From assembly GCA_015228925.1 (NCBI GenBank), contig JADGCQ010000002.1, forward strand, positions 62,001-126,000: a stretch of DNA of 64,000 bases, in the 5' to 3' direction. The translations under genes and the position numbers were made by a program. How positions within the stretch are numbered: position 1 is the first letter of the stretch; each line of letters begins with the position of its first letter. Below the pieces are notes generated by a model that searched no databases, was not told the origin of the DNA, and saw only the letters and a program-made list of their open reading frames with translations. Positions 31,652-41,148 of this stretch are shown in pieces. Source of the stretch: Magnetococcales bacterium (GTDB lineage: Bacteria > Pseudomonadota > Magnetococcia > Magnetococcales > UBA8363).

Positions 31652-33745
31652 TCAATAATCCAGGTTGGTCACCGGATATTGCAAATCGCCAGAGATAATC
31701 CGTTGCAACGTCGCGGTCACGGTTGCCACATCATTGTCAAAACATCCATGCGCCGCCTTGATCGACCGTACACCCGTGGAAACATCGGGGGTGGTGACTA
31801 CATGGAGATGACCACCTTTGCTTTGCCAAGTAGCTTGCCACGCCCCCACATCATCGATTGCCTGCGGGTTCCACAGGGTTTTGTTGGGCATCTGGGTGAA
31901 CACGTTTTCCAAACCAAGAATCGGCGTCTTTTCCCATTTGTCCAACGCCCTGGAGACCAAATAAAGGAGAGACTTGCCATAAATAGGTTTATCCGCACTG
32001 GGAAGCCCATCCCCCCGCTCCCGCTCATCGGAAAGCAGATGAATATGAGTTTTGGGGACGAGGGTGCCATAATGGGTGTTGGCAAATTCAACCGAGCAGG
32101 CCGGCGCAAAAAGACTACAGGTCGTCACATCCAATTTGTCATGGCCCTCGCTCATACTTTTGAGCAAATGCCCCAGAATGATGGAACCCGCCGAATGACC
32201 GACAACGTGAAGTTTCAGTCTGTTGGGATAGTCTTCCTTTAATTTGCGCAACGCCTGCAACAATAAAAATCCACCGTTGCCCTTCTCGATACAAGCCCCG
32301 GCATTTTGTTTCATCTGCGTCCAAATGGGCTTGGCAAACGTCTTCCCCAACCCGATCTCAATCATCCGATCCTTGGCTTCGCTGATCCCTTCGACAACAC
32401 CCCTCAGGCTCCATTGTTGCGGCATGTTGTCCGTCATCCGACTTACATTATCTTCCAGAATATAACGTAACGATTCCCACACCCCGGTGTGCCAAGTCAA
32501 AAATAAGGGATAAACACCATTGGCCTGGAAATAGGGGGCCAGGTGGCGGATACGCTCAATGGATTCCTCCTCATTGTTCAGCCCACCGTGGGCATAAATC
32601 GCCACATTCACCGGGGCATTCTTGTCAGGATTGGCCGCTATCCACTGTTTTGGCAATTCATAGGCAATATGATTGACGGCATCCAAAGCGTTTTCAGCCT
32701 GTACCCGGCGAGAGACCGCCCGACCTTCATTTTCCAAAATCACGGTATGAAGATAGGCTTTCTCCTCTGTCCAAAGGGCGGTCGGACCACTCACGGAAGC
32801 GGCAGATCGACCACGATCACGCGAAGAAGGTGCCATGCCCAGCATATCATGATAGGAAGACGGGGCAATACTGACGTAGGACGGCGATTTCAGCCCCCCA
32901 CTTTGTTTGGGAACCCCCAAACCACAAACCCAGGCATCCGTGCCATTTTGAACCCAATCCTCGTAGGTGAGAATGGCAAATCCTCGCATTCCCCACTGTT
33001 GACTCCAAGAATTTTGTACAACAAAGCCTCTCTCATTATAACCCACCAGGGCAAACGCATGCCCTCCCGTTAGCTCTCCAGGAAACGGGATGACCGGCAG
33101 CGTATCGTGGGTCGGATCATCCATGGAATGCGGCACCTTGCTCCAACCGGAATGGACCCCGGCAGACACATAGATCGCCCCCACCTCCTGAATCGCCGCC
33201 TGCATATCTACCACAGATTCACTCGTGATCCGATAATAGACCCCAAGCGGTCGCTGCATGGCATCGGCGTCCCACCCCTCTTTGGGAGGGATAAACACAA
33301 CTTTATTTTCTGCATCACGATAAGGCCACAAGGTCTCCGTACAAACGCCATGCTTGTGCCATGCCTTCAAGGCACCACGACAACTGGATCCCTCATAATC
33401 TTCCCCAGGCCATTCGTCATAGATGCGGGCCAGATGATATAACATGCGGGGACTCACCGATCCCCCAGAATAAGCCTTGGCTCCGTCTTTCCCCTCCGCG
33501 AGATACCACCGATACCACAGGAGATAATTGACAACGCAGGCCAGTCCAAAACCCGTACAAGCCCCCTCCTTCCCCTGATCCAAAATCAGGCCAGCCTCAA
33601 TATATTTGACCGATGCCTGTGATAGCACCGTATCGGCTGGCCAATGGGGAATCAAAGAACGGACCGGAGGGCTGTAAACACGATCCCGCAAGTCCAAGCG
33701 GTCGGGCCTGGCATCCATGGTTGGAAGTTGAAAACTCATAATCAT
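31652..33745 (-). CDS. Papain-like cysteine peptidase fused to alpha/beta-hydrolase
   Basis: 697 residues, no signal peptide. The N-terminal third (about 15-280) is a C1A papain-like peptidase with Gln57 and Cys63 (DQGKEGACTGFG), His229 (TGGHAFALVGYN) and Asn245 (VVQNSWSQQWG), a full catalytic set. No inhibitory propeptide is visible. The C-terminal half (about 325-660) is an alpha/beta-hydrolase of lipase/esterase type with an oxyanion region AIYAHGGLNNEEES and nucleophile elbow VVGHSAGSIILGH (Ser518). Fusion of two hydrolases in a cytosolic protein next to a MoxR/FGE locus suggests an effector, but a link is only positional. The start ATG has an alternative Met two codons on. Confidence 0.85.
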   Translation of the reverse strand: MIMSFQLPTMDARPDRLDLRDRVYSPPVRSLIPHWPADTVLSQASVKYIEAGLILDQGKEGACTGFGLACVVNYLLWYRWYLAEGKDGAKAYSGGSVSPRMLYHLARIYDEWPGEDYEGSSCRGALKAWHKHGVCTETLWPYRDAENKVVFIPPKEGWDADAMQRPLGVYYRITSESVVDMQAAIQEVGAIYVSAGVHSGWSKVPHSMDDPTHDTLPVIPFPGELTGGHAFALVGYNERGFVVQNSWSQQWGMRGFAILTYEDWVQNGTDAWVCGLGVPKQSGGLKSPSYVSIAPSSYHDMLGMAPSSRDRGRSAASVSGPTALWTEEKAYLHTVILENEGRAVSRRVQAENALDAVNHIAYELPKQWIAANPDKNAPVNVAIYAHGGLNNEEESIERIRHLAPYFQANGVYPLFLTWHTGVWESLRYILEDNVSRMTDNMPQQWSLRGVVEGISEAKDRMIEIGLGKTFAKPIWTQMKQNAGACIEKGNGGFLLLQALRKLKEDYPNRLKLHVVGHSAGSIILGHLLKSMSEGHDKLDVTTCSLFAPACSVEFANTHYGTLVPKTHIHLLSDERERGDGLPSADKPIYGKSLLYLVSRALDKWEKTPILGLENVFTQMPNKTLWNPQAIDDVGAWQATWQSKGGHLHVVTTPDVSTGVRSIKAAHGCFDNDVATVTATLQRIISGDLQYPVTNLDY

Positions 33746-33904
33746 ATCCCCTCTGACATAACGGTTTTAGAGATGAAAATCTGACACTGATAATATTTAT
33801 AATTATCCTGATCATTGTCAAGTCAGATTTATCACAACCTTGATAAATTCACACACTCTCCAAACCGTTTATCCCATGACTTGTTTTCGGCATAATCATT
33901 GCTT

Positions 33905-34495
33905 ATGGATTCTCGCTTAGCGCAAAAGCTCTTCCATATCAAACCGACGACACGACTCCGCATGAATTCAGACGAACCTGCAACGGCTGACCTTGCCACC
34001 GAAAACCGCCATCTGCGAAAAACTGTCCAAGCCATGCGAGAAGCCTTGGATCAATTGGCGTATGAAAAAAACAGGGCGGTCCAGGAAGCGCAACTGACCC
34101 GAGATAACGAGGTCGTCCTTCTGAGGCAGACCGTCTCGACCATGCGGGATAAACTGGACCAAGTGGCTTACGAAAAACGCCAAACGGTGCAACGAATCCT
34201 TTCCGAAGGCCAAACGGATACCGTCCAACTCAAAGATACGATACAGGCACTCCGCGACCAGATGGATGACCTGAATCATCGTAAAAATCAACACATCCAG
34301 GAAATTCAAACCCGTTCCCGGGTTGAAAGCGGCTATCTGGAACAGACGATTGCCTCCATGCGCGATGAAATTGAAACGATCCGGCTGAACCATCTTGAAG
34401 AGATCCAAACCATCAAAAGATCTTTCCAGAAGGAACGCCAACATCTGGAAGAGATGATCGTCGCGTTGAGAGAACAATTGGAGCGGCGTACATGA
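33905..34495 (+). CDS. Coiled-coil repeat protein coupled to the GAF-cyclase
   Basis: 196 residues if started at ATG 33905 (a second Met is at 33962; neither has a clear ribosome binding site). Almost the whole chain is a coiled coil with an internal repeat of about 38 residues: LRKTVQAMREALDQLAYEKN, LRQTVSTMRDKLDQVAYEKR, LKDTIQALRDQMDDL and LEQTIASMRDEIETIRL. No membrane helix. The stop overlaps the next start by ATGA (34492-34495), so it is translated together with the GAF-GAF-cyclase and probably interacts with it as a scaffold or length-measuring rod. It is divergent from the peptidase-hydrolase gene. Confidence 0.75.
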   Translation: MDSRLAQKLFHIKPTTRLRMNSDEPATADLATENRHLRKTVQAMREALDQLAYEKNRAVQEAQLTRDNEVVLLRQTVSTMRDKLDQVAYEKRQTVQRILSEGQTDTVQLKDTIQALRDQMDDLNHRKNQHIQEIQTRSRVESGYLEQTIASMRDEIETIRLNHLEEIQTIKRSFQKERQHLEEMIVALREQLERRT

Positions 34496-36783
34496 CGACA
34501 GTGACCGAACAAGACGAGGGGAAACCCAACCTGACCTCTGCCGGCGCCATCGCACAGCGCATGTCGCAAATGGAGATGTTGTTGAGCATATCCCGGCAGG
34601 TGGCTGCCAATGAAACCTTGGAAGAGATGCTCAAAACCATCATCGAACTCACCACGGAAAAAACCCATTCGGAACGGGGATCCATTTTTCTTAATGATGA
34701 ACGGACCGGAGAGCTTTATACCCGGTATGCCCAGGGTCATATTCGCCGTGAAATCCGCATCCTCAATAATCAAGGAATCGCCGGTCATGTATTTCAAAGC
34801 CAACAGGGGATCATTATCCACGATGCCTACCAAGATTCACGTTTCGACCCTTCGGTAGACAAAGAGACCGGTTTTGTCACCAGAAGCATTATTTGCGCCC
34901 CCATCCGAACCGCCAAGGGGGCCATCATCGGGGTTGTTCAAAGTCTCAACAAACAGACAGGAAACTATTCCGAGGATGATCTCAAACTTTTGGAGGCCAT
35001 GACGCAACAAGCGGCCATCATCCTGGAAAACACCCAACAGATTGAACGGATGGAGATTACCCGTAAGCTGGAGATGGAATTTCTGGAGATGGTTTCCGAC
35101 ATCACCTCGGAAATTGAGATCGATAACCTGCTCCAAAAGGTCATCCGCGAAGCGACACGCCTGTTGCAGGCGGATCGGGGTACCTTATTTCTCAACGATG
35201 AAAAAACCAACGAACTGTTTTCGCGGGTTGCCATGGGGGGATCTATCGGCGAAATCCGCCTCCCCAATCATGTCGGCATTGCCGGAGCAGTCTTCACTTC
35301 CGGTGAAACCATCAACATCCCCTACGCTTATGCCGATTTGCGCTTCAACCCCGCCTTTGACAAAAAAACCGGCTATTTTACCCGATCCATCATTTGCATC
35401 CCCGTCGCCAACAAAGAGGGGCGTACCATTGGCGTCACCCAGATGCTCAATAAAAAAGGGGGGGCCTTCAACCAGGAAGATGAATCCCGCCTCAAGGCGT
35501 TCACCGCCCAGGTCGCCATCGCTCTGGAAAACGCCAAGCTGTTTGAGGATATCCAGAGAATGAAAAATTACAATGAAAGCGTCCTGGAATCGATGACCAA
35601 CGGCGTGATCACCATCAACGAAGAGGGGATCATCGCCACAGCCAACGCCGCCAGTTTAAAGATACTTCATGTGGCGTTGGATGAGGTCTTGAAAAAACCG
35701 GCCAGGGAATTTTTCATCGACAACCCCTGGATTATGGAAAAAGTGGCCCAAGTATCCCAGGCCAAGAAGGAAGAAATGTTGATGGATGTGGAAATCGGCA
35801 CCCCCAAAGGGAAGGTTTCTGCCAATTTGACCATTCTTCCCCTGATCAGCAACGATGACAAACACCTGGGAACCTTGATCATGATCGAGGACATTTCCAG
35901 TGAAAAACGGATGAAATCGACCATGTCCCGTTACATGGACCCCGGTGTTGCCGCACAGTTGATGGGAGGTGGCGAAGATCTTTTGGGTGGAAAGAGTGTC
36001 ACCGCCACGGTGGTCTTCACCGACATCCGTAGCTTCACCACCTTGACCGAAGAGTTAGGCCCCCAAGGGACGGTCAAACTGTTGAACGAATATTTTACCC
36101 TCATGGTAGACTGTATTCAGGAAGAGGGGGGGATGCTGGATAAGTTTATCGGTGATGCCATGATGGCCGCTTTTGGCCTCCCGATTCCCAAGGGGGATGA
36201 TGAAGATCGTGCCGTCCGGGCCGCCATCGCCATGATCAACAAACTCAACGGATTCAACCTGAAACGGACTACGGAAGGAAAGAAATCCCTGCACATGGGG
36301 ATCGGGTTGAATACCGATATGGTGGTTTCGGGCAATATCGGCTCCCCCAAACGGATGGATTATACCATGATCGGCGATGGGGTCAATCTGGCGGCCCGTC
36401 TGGAGAGTGCCTGCAAACAATATTCGGCGCAAATTCTTATCAGCGAAAACACCTATCGCAAGTTGCGCGGCACCTACCGCATTCGTGAAGTGGACAAAGT
36501 GGTCGTCAAAGGGAAAACCAAACCGGTCAGCATCTTTGAGGTTCTGGATTACCATACCGACGAAAGTTTTCCCAATCTGATGGAGGTGGTCAATTATTTC
36601 AAAGATGGCTTGGGGCATTATCAGGGAGGGCGGTTTGACAAGGCAATCCGTGGATTTCAAGAAGCTTTGAAACTCAATCCTGCCGACGCTTTGTCGGCAC
36701 TGTACATTCAACGCTGTGAGACGTTGCAAACCCATCCCCCGGAAGGGCCATGGGATGGGGTCTATGTCATGAAGTCCAAATAA
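34492..36783 (+). CDS. GAF-GAF-PAS adenylate/guanylate cyclase
   Basis: 763 residues. Two GAF domains (about 43-180 and 215-350) share the motifs ERGSIFLND/DRGTLFLND and the TRSIICAP/TRSIICIP strand. A PAS domain (about 365-480) follows, then a class III cyclase domain (about 500-690) with TVVFTDIRSFTTL, KFIGDAMMAAFG and GDGVNLAARLE, so both metal Asp and the Asn/Arg pair are intact. The tail (about 700-745) has one TPR-like unit (GRFDKAIRGFQEALKLNPAD). No membrane helix, so it is a soluble cyclase regulated by small molecules. It is coupled to the coiled-coil gene upstream. Confidence 0.93.
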   Translation: MTTVTEQDEGKPNLTSAGAIAQRMSQMEMLLSISRQVAANETLEEMLKTIIELTTEKTHSERGSIFLNDERTGELYTRYAQGHIRREIRILNNQGIAGHVFQSQQGIIIHDAYQDSRFDPSVDKETGFVTRSIICAPIRTAKGAIIGVVQSLNKQTGNYSEDDLKLLEAMTQQAAIILENTQQIERMEITRKLEMEFLEMVSDITSEIEIDNLLQKVIREATRLLQADRGTLFLNDEKTNELFSRVAMGGSIGEIRLPNHVGIAGAVFTSGETINIPYAYADLRFNPAFDKKTGYFTRSIICIPVANKEGRTIGVTQMLNKKGGAFNQEDESRLKAFTAQVAIALENAKLFEDIQRMKNYNESVLESMTNGVITINEEGIIATANAASLKILHVALDEVLKKPAREFFIDNPWIMEKVAQVSQAKKEEMLMDVEIGTPKGKVSANLTILPLISNDDKHLGTLIMIEDISSEKRMKSTMSRYMDPGVAAQLMGGGEDLLGGKSVTATVVFTDIRSFTTLTEELGPQGTVKLLNEYFTLMVDCIQEEGGMLDKFIGDAMMAAFGLPIPKGDDEDRAVRAAIAMINKLNGFNLKRTTEGKKSLHMGIGLNTDMVVSGNIGSPKRMDYTMIGDGVNLAARLESACKQYSAQILISENTYRKLRGTYRIREVDKVVVKGKTKPVSIFEVLDYHTDESFPNLMEVVNYFKDGLGHYQGGRFDKAIRGFQEALKLNPADALSALYIQRCETLQTHPPEGPWDGVYVMKSK

Positions 36784-37252
36784 GGTTACATGTGTTGGAA
36801 TAACATGCGATTCAACAACAGGATTATGCCCGCCTATTTTTAATCTACTATGGGGTTTCCGGGAAAAAGCTGCCGGATTTGAGCGGAAAAAGGCAACTCT
36901 TGCCGCATCACGATGGGGTTGGCGGAAAAAACATCCCCTCGGAGAAACAAATAAATTACTTGTTTAAATTTTTGATATTATTGATTATTTATATATGATA
37001 CGACAGAGATGATTACGGATAGCACAGACTGTCTACATTATTTGCATGGAAATTGCTTTCATCTTTTTTTGTACCAAATGCCGTCCATGGGGTGTCCCTG
37101 GAGCGGTTTTTATGGATCGACACTAAAAAATCCGCTAAACTGAATATTGCGTGAGTGTCGCAACCGTCCGCTTGGGATTTTTTGCGGTTGCAGCACCTCT
37201 CAAAAACCCGGTGAAAGCAGGGAAAGAGTCAGGGGAGAAGGAGAAAATTATT
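36784..37252. other. Leader region of the flagellin gene
   Basis: About 470 bases without a gene. It is AT-rich at 36940-37010. A short inverted repeat GGCAA-CTC-TTGCC lies near 36890-36905. I see no clear sigma-28 or sigma-54 promoter. A strong ribosome-binding stretch (GGGGAGAAGGAG) precedes the flagellin ATG. Confidence 0.4.
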
Positions 37253-38062
37253 ATGGCTATGATCTCGACCAGCAGTATTGGACACCCAAACTTTACCAAT
37301 AAGTCCGACGCGGCACTCAAGTCGCTCAATGATACCTTCAGACAACTCTCCAGTGGCCTGAAGACCGGGCACGGGTTTGAAAACGCCGCGCTCCTCGCCA
37401 TTGCCGATCGGTTCACCAATCAACTCCAGGGTACCCACCAAGCCCGATTGCAAGTCAACGACGGCATCTCCCTGACGCAGGTTGCCGATGCCGCCCTGGC
37501 CGAGGTTGAATCTGGATTTCAGCAACTGCAATCCCTGGCAACGCAAAGTGCCAGCGGATCCCTCAACGATACCGATCGCCAAGCATTGCAAGAACAGGCT
37601 TCCGCCATCCAGGACCAAATCCAGTCCGTCATCACGGATACCGACTACAATGATATCAGCGTCCTCGCTTCCAACGAGACACTGACCTTTCAAACCGGGG
37701 CAAACGCCACCGGCCAAACCCAAATACAACTTCAGGATTTGACCACCGCCTTTTCTCAGATCGATATTTCATCGCAGTCGGGAGCCGAAGTCGCCATCAG
37801 TTCCACCACCGATGCCCTCACCCGTATCGGCACGCAAAGGACAGACTTCAGCAATGTTCAACTCAATCTGGTCAGCGTCTCCGATACCCTTTCCAGACTC
37901 TCCGAGACCCTGACCTCTGCCGATGGTCGTATCACCGACGCCGACATGGCACAAGAGGTTTCCAATGCCATTGCCCTCGCTATCCGCGCCCAAGCGGGCG
38001 TCGCATTGCAAGCCCAAGGTGATCGACTCTCTGGCTCCAGGGTTCAACAACTTCTGCAATAA
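37253..38062 (+). CDS. Short flagellin
   Basis: 269 residues from ATG 37253, chosen for its strong ribosome-binding stretch; the in-frame extension to 37151 is not typical of flagellins. The N-terminal D0/D1 helices (FRQLSSGLKTGHGFENAALL, AIADRFTNQLQGTHQARLQV, ND.ISLTQVADAALAEV) and C-terminal D1/D0 helices (RIGTQRTDFSNVQLNLVSV, SRLSETLTSADGRITDADMA) are complete. The surface-exposed middle is very short, so the filament would be smooth. It is a single gene followed directly by a terminator; other flagellar genes are not in the window. Confidence 0.93.
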   Translation: MAMISTSSIGHPNFTNKSDAALKSLNDTFRQLSSGLKTGHGFENAALLAIADRFTNQLQGTHQARLQVNDGISLTQVADAALAEVESGFQQLQSLATQSASGSLNDTDRQALQEQASAIQDQIQSVITDTDYNDISVLASNETLTFQTGANATGQTQIQLQDLTTAFSQIDISSQSGAEVAISSTTDALTRIGTQRTDFSNVQLNLVSVSDTLSRLSETLTSADGRITDADMAQEVSNAIALAIRAQAGVALQAQGDRLSGSRVQQLLQ

Positions 38063-38095
38063 TCACCACCACCCTTTGATATTCAATAATTGCCG

Positions 38096-38124
38096 AGTGG
38101 GGAAAATACTCCCCACTTTTTTTT
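38096..38124 (+). terminator. Intrinsic terminator of the flagellin gene
   Basis: AGTGGGGA (38096-38103) and TCCCCACT (38110-38117) form a perfect 8-bp stem with a 6-nt loop, immediately followed by a run of T residues to 38124. It is 33 bases after the flagellin stop. Confidence 0.92.
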
Positions 38125-38389
38125 ACCCTTTTTTCCTACCTTGATCCGCTCTCGACCATCCCTGCTCCCTGTCCCAATATTAAAGAGACCATGACCGGAT
38201 CGTGTTCATGGTATCTTGTTATAACGACTCATATTTATAACAAATCCGCCCACCAGATCTTCCCTGTTACAAGTTGGCATGAAGTTGGCAGTTCTCTATA
38301 TACCAACGGTTACTCAGAAAAAGAGGCTGCGTCCGATCAGAAGACAGACGCTCTGGATGTTTTCAGAACAAAAAACGAGGAATGGTCCC

Positions 38390-39415
38390 ATGGGCATTTG
38401 TGTATCGCTTTCCAGTCGCAAAACACCAGAAATCGATCCGGCACTGTTTGCAAGGCATCCCACCGACCTTCAAGAAGAGTTGGAAGATTACAAGCGTGAG
38501 ACCATACGCTTATCCAGGGTTTATGAACTCAACCGGAAGCTTGGCGAGACATTGGATTTGGATTCCATGTTGGGGGTATTTTCCCGTTGGGTTTCCAGGA
38601 AAATTGATCACGAATTGGTCGCCTTGCGCCATTCTGGTTGTCTACGCACACCGATGGCCTGTTCCTGCCATGGCCCCTATCGACAGAAACTTGTGGATGC
38701 AGCCACGCGGTTGTTTGAAAATTCGATGGATCAGGAAATTCTTAATCAATTGGAACGGTTAGGATTGGTTGCACAGCGGTGGATTTTGGATAGGGAGGGC
38801 AACGATTGTTTGTTGATGATCCATAGGGAAGATTCCTTGGCAGAATATGGGCATCTACAAGAGGTGGAGGCGGTACTGGGTGATCTTCGTGGTCCGTTGG
38901 AGCGGGCATTGGTGTATGAAAATCTTTATGATCAGGCACGCAAGGATGCCTTGACGGGGTTGGTGAATCGGCGGGTGTTCATGGAACGGGCTGAACAAGA
39001 ACGGATCAAAGCGGATCGATATCATTGTCCCTTGGTACTGGCATGTCTGGATCTGGATTACTTTAAGGAGATTAATGATTCTCTAGGACATGGAGAAGGA
39101 GATTTGGTATTAAAGAAAGTGTCACAAACCTTTCTAGGAATGATACGCGATGCCGATCTTTTGGCGCGGACGGGGGGTGATGAGTTTGCGTTGATTTTAC
39201 CCAATACCACGTTAGCCAATGCGGGGATGTTGATGACGCGCATTTGCGACAAGGTTCGTGAATTGAACATTGTGGCTTCGACATCGACTGTTTTGGGGGT
39301 AAGTATTGGATTAGCCCCCTGGGAAAAGCATGATGATTTGTCCCAATGGTGGGAAAAAGCGGATGCGGCACTGTATCGCGCCAAGGCGGGTGGTCGTTCC
39401 CAGGTTTCCCTGTAG
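38390..39415 (+). CDS. Diguanylate cyclase (GGDEF)
   Basis: 341 residues from ATG 38390, behind a GAGG sequence; the in-frame reading from 38279 adds a basic leader of doubtful reality. Residues 25-175 form an unrecognised sensory region with a short coiled coil (LQEELEDYKRETIRLSRVYE), a Cys cluster (RTPMACSCHG) and GAF-like spacing. The GGDEF domain (about 185-335) has DALTGLVNRRVF, the product-inhibition site RDAD (253-256) and the active GGDEF (262-266). Synthesis of c-di-GMP is expected, with feedback inhibition. Soluble, no membrane helix. It balances the HD-GYP phosphodiesterase elsewhere in the window. Confidence 0.92.
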   Translation: MGICVSLSSRKTPEIDPALFARHPTDLQEELEDYKRETIRLSRVYELNRKLGETLDLDSMLGVFSRWVSRKIDHELVALRHSGCLRTPMACSCHGPYRQKLVDAATRLFENSMDQEILNQLERLGLVAQRWILDREGNDCLLMIHREDSLAEYGHLQEVEAVLGDLRGPLERALVYENLYDQARKDALTGLVNRRVFMERAEQERIKADRYHCPLVLACLDLDYFKEINDSLGHGEGDLVLKKVSQTFLGMIRDADLLARTGGDEFALILPNTTLANAGMLMTRICDKVRELNIVASTSTVLGVSIGLAPWEKHDDLSQWWEKADAALYRAKAGGRSQVSL

Positions 39416-39482
39416 ACTTTGATCCAAAGGCCCATTGGGGATACCCCTGGATCCCAGCACGCATTGGGGCACAAAAAAGTTT

Positions 39483-40604
39483 ATGAAGGTATCCATTGCC
39501 AATATTTGGAAAAATGCCCTTCTTGTTGCTAGTTCCATAGTATTTTTTCTGGTTCTCGCGGAGTTGGCACTGCGTTGGGGTGGATTTGAATCGCGACCAA
39601 CCCGCTTTGGCTGTCCCCATCCCGTCCTTCGGGCCATCTATTGTCCCAAGGCGTCCGCGACCTTCACCCGTGGTCCCTATGAATACACCCCTTTGATCAA
39701 CGCCGAAGGGTTTTATGATCACGACTATCCCCGGGTCAAAACACCCGGGACCGAACGGATCGCCGTGTTGGGCGACTCTTTTGCCGAATCGCTCTATCTC
39801 CCCCTTGCAGAGCGGTTTGACGGCATCTGGGAAGCACGATTACCCGCCTACGTTCACCATCCTGTTGAGGTCATCAATTTTTCCGTCGGCGGCAATGGCA
39901 CCTGGGACCAATGGCAAATTTATCATCTCATCACCCAACAGTACCGGCCCGATTGGGTTGTATTGCCGTTTTTTCTTGGCAATGACGTTAAGGATAACAT
40001 TGAGCGACTGCTTGAAGGCAACCCCAACCCACTCCGCAACGAATATGACACCGATTCGTTCAAGAAACGTTTCAAGATGGTGAAAAGCGGGTTTAACGAT
40101 TGGTTATGGAACCATTTTCTCCTTTATCAACTGTTACGGGAAGAATCGACCCGGATTCGGGGTTATTTCCATTGGAGCCGACGCCCCGACTTTATGAAGA
40201 CTCCGGTTGCAACGACCCCGCATACCATTGTGACCGACACACGCTCCACCTATGATGATGTTTTTTTCTGGGATTCTGCGGGTTGGTCGTTGACCCGTGA
40301 ATTATTGCGCGGATTTCAGGAAGAAGTCACCCGACAAGGTGGGCAATTGGTGGTCATCGACTTTCCATCTTTGGAGCAGGTCGGCGCACAACCGGCACTT
40401 CCCTTGGAAGAATTTCACCACTTTCTTGATTCTTTGCATATTCCGCATCAGGGACTCTATGATCTTTACGCCGCCATGGAAGCTTCCGACCGGACAGCGC
40501 AGTTTATTCCAGAAGATGGCCACTGGACACGCAGGGGGCACAGGGACGTGGCCTTGGCAACTTTGCCGTTTTTGGCAGATTTGTTGCGTGCTTCTGGGAG
40601 ATAA
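39483..40604 (+). CDS. Membrane-anchored SGNH/GDSL hydrolase
   Basis: 373 residues from ATG 39483. One N-terminal membrane helix (NALLVASSIVFFLVLAELAL) anchors a periplasmic domain. The SGNH signature is present: block I IAVLGDSFAESLYLP (Ser nucleophile), block II NFSVGGNGTWDQW (Gly), block III FFLGNDVKDN (Asn) and block V DGHWTRRGHRDVA (Asp and His). Proteins of this type act on acetyl groups of polysaccharides or on lipids. The neighbours do not specify a substrate. Confidence 0.85.
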   Translation: MKVSIANIWKNALLVASSIVFFLVLAELALRWGGFESRPTRFGCPHPVLRAIYCPKASATFTRGPYEYTPLINAEGFYDHDYPRVKTPGTERIAVLGDSFAESLYLPLAERFDGIWEARLPAYVHHPVEVINFSVGGNGTWDQWQIYHLITQQYRPDWVVLPFFLGNDVKDNIERLLEGNPNPLRNEYDTDSFKKRFKMVKSGFNDWLWNHFLLYQLLREESTRIRGYFHWSRRPDFMKTPVATTPHTIVTDTRSTYDDVFFWDSAGWSLTRELLRGFQEEVTRQGGQLVVIDFPSLEQVGAQPALPLEEFHHFLDSLHIPHQGLYDLYAAMEASDRTAQFIPEDGHWTRRGHRDVALATLPFLADLLRASGR

Positions 40605-40643
40605 CCAATAACAGTTGTCGCATCATACGGAAGTACGCTCGAT

Positions 40644-41042
40644 ATGAACCGCAAAAAGCGCAAAAAGGATCATTTGAACCTTCCCACGGACTATGCGGGA
40701 CTGCTGGCTTTGGTCAAGGAGCGGGTACGGTTGGCGCAGTATGCTGCACTGAAAGCGGTCAACACCGAACTAGTTGGGCTTTACTGGGACATCGGGCGGA
40801 TGATCGTGGAGCGGCAGGATGCTGAAGGCTGGGGCAAGGCGGTGGTGGAAAATCTGGCCGCAGATTTACGGGCGGAATTTCCCGGCGTAGGCGGTTTCTC
40901 GTCCTCCAACTTATGGCGAATGAAGGGTTTTTTTGAAACCTATCAAGGGGCTGAAAAACTCGCACCAATGGTGCGAGAAATCGGTTGGAGCCATAACATC
41001 GTCATCATGGAGTACTGTTCCGATCCGCTGGAACGAGAATAG
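40644..41042 (+). pseudogene. Truncated YhcG-type nuclease (DUF1016 N-terminal part)
   Basis: 132 residues that match the N-terminal DUF1016 domain: VNTELVGLYWDIGRMIVERQ, AVVENLAADLRAEFPGVGGF, SSSNLWRMKGFFETYQ and IGWSHNIVIMEYCSDPLERE. Family members run to about 340 residues and carry a PD-(D/E)XK nuclease domain at the end. Here the frame stops right after PLERE, exactly where the second domain should begin, so the nuclease part is gone. The break lies a few bases before an inverted-repeat copy at 41049 and the helicase gene. Confidence 0.8.
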
Positions 41043-41046
41043 AATA

Positions 41047-41148
41047 ATGGATATACTGTCCCCGGATTTCCCTGACACACACACGACCGAGATCTGCCTG
41101 CAAGTCCTGAAAGCAGCCATCGCCGATTTATCAGGAGACAATAAATGA
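41047..41148 (+). CDS. Possible 33-residue leader peptide before the helicase
   Basis: A short frame MDILSPDFPDTHTTEICLQV and on, ending in the ATGA that overlaps the helicase ATG (41145-41148). It could be a coupled leader peptide or merely the remnant of a deleted gene. Its start lies on the inverted repeat at 41049-41069. Low support. Confidence 0.25.
   Translation: MDILSPDFPDTHTTEICLQVLKAAIADLSGDNK

Noticed and set aside
36885-36910. Sigma-54 promoter for the flagellin gene (GGCAACTCTTGCC)
   Set aside because: The GG and GC elements are 8 rather than 10 bases apart, so the spacing is wrong for a -24/-12 promoter.
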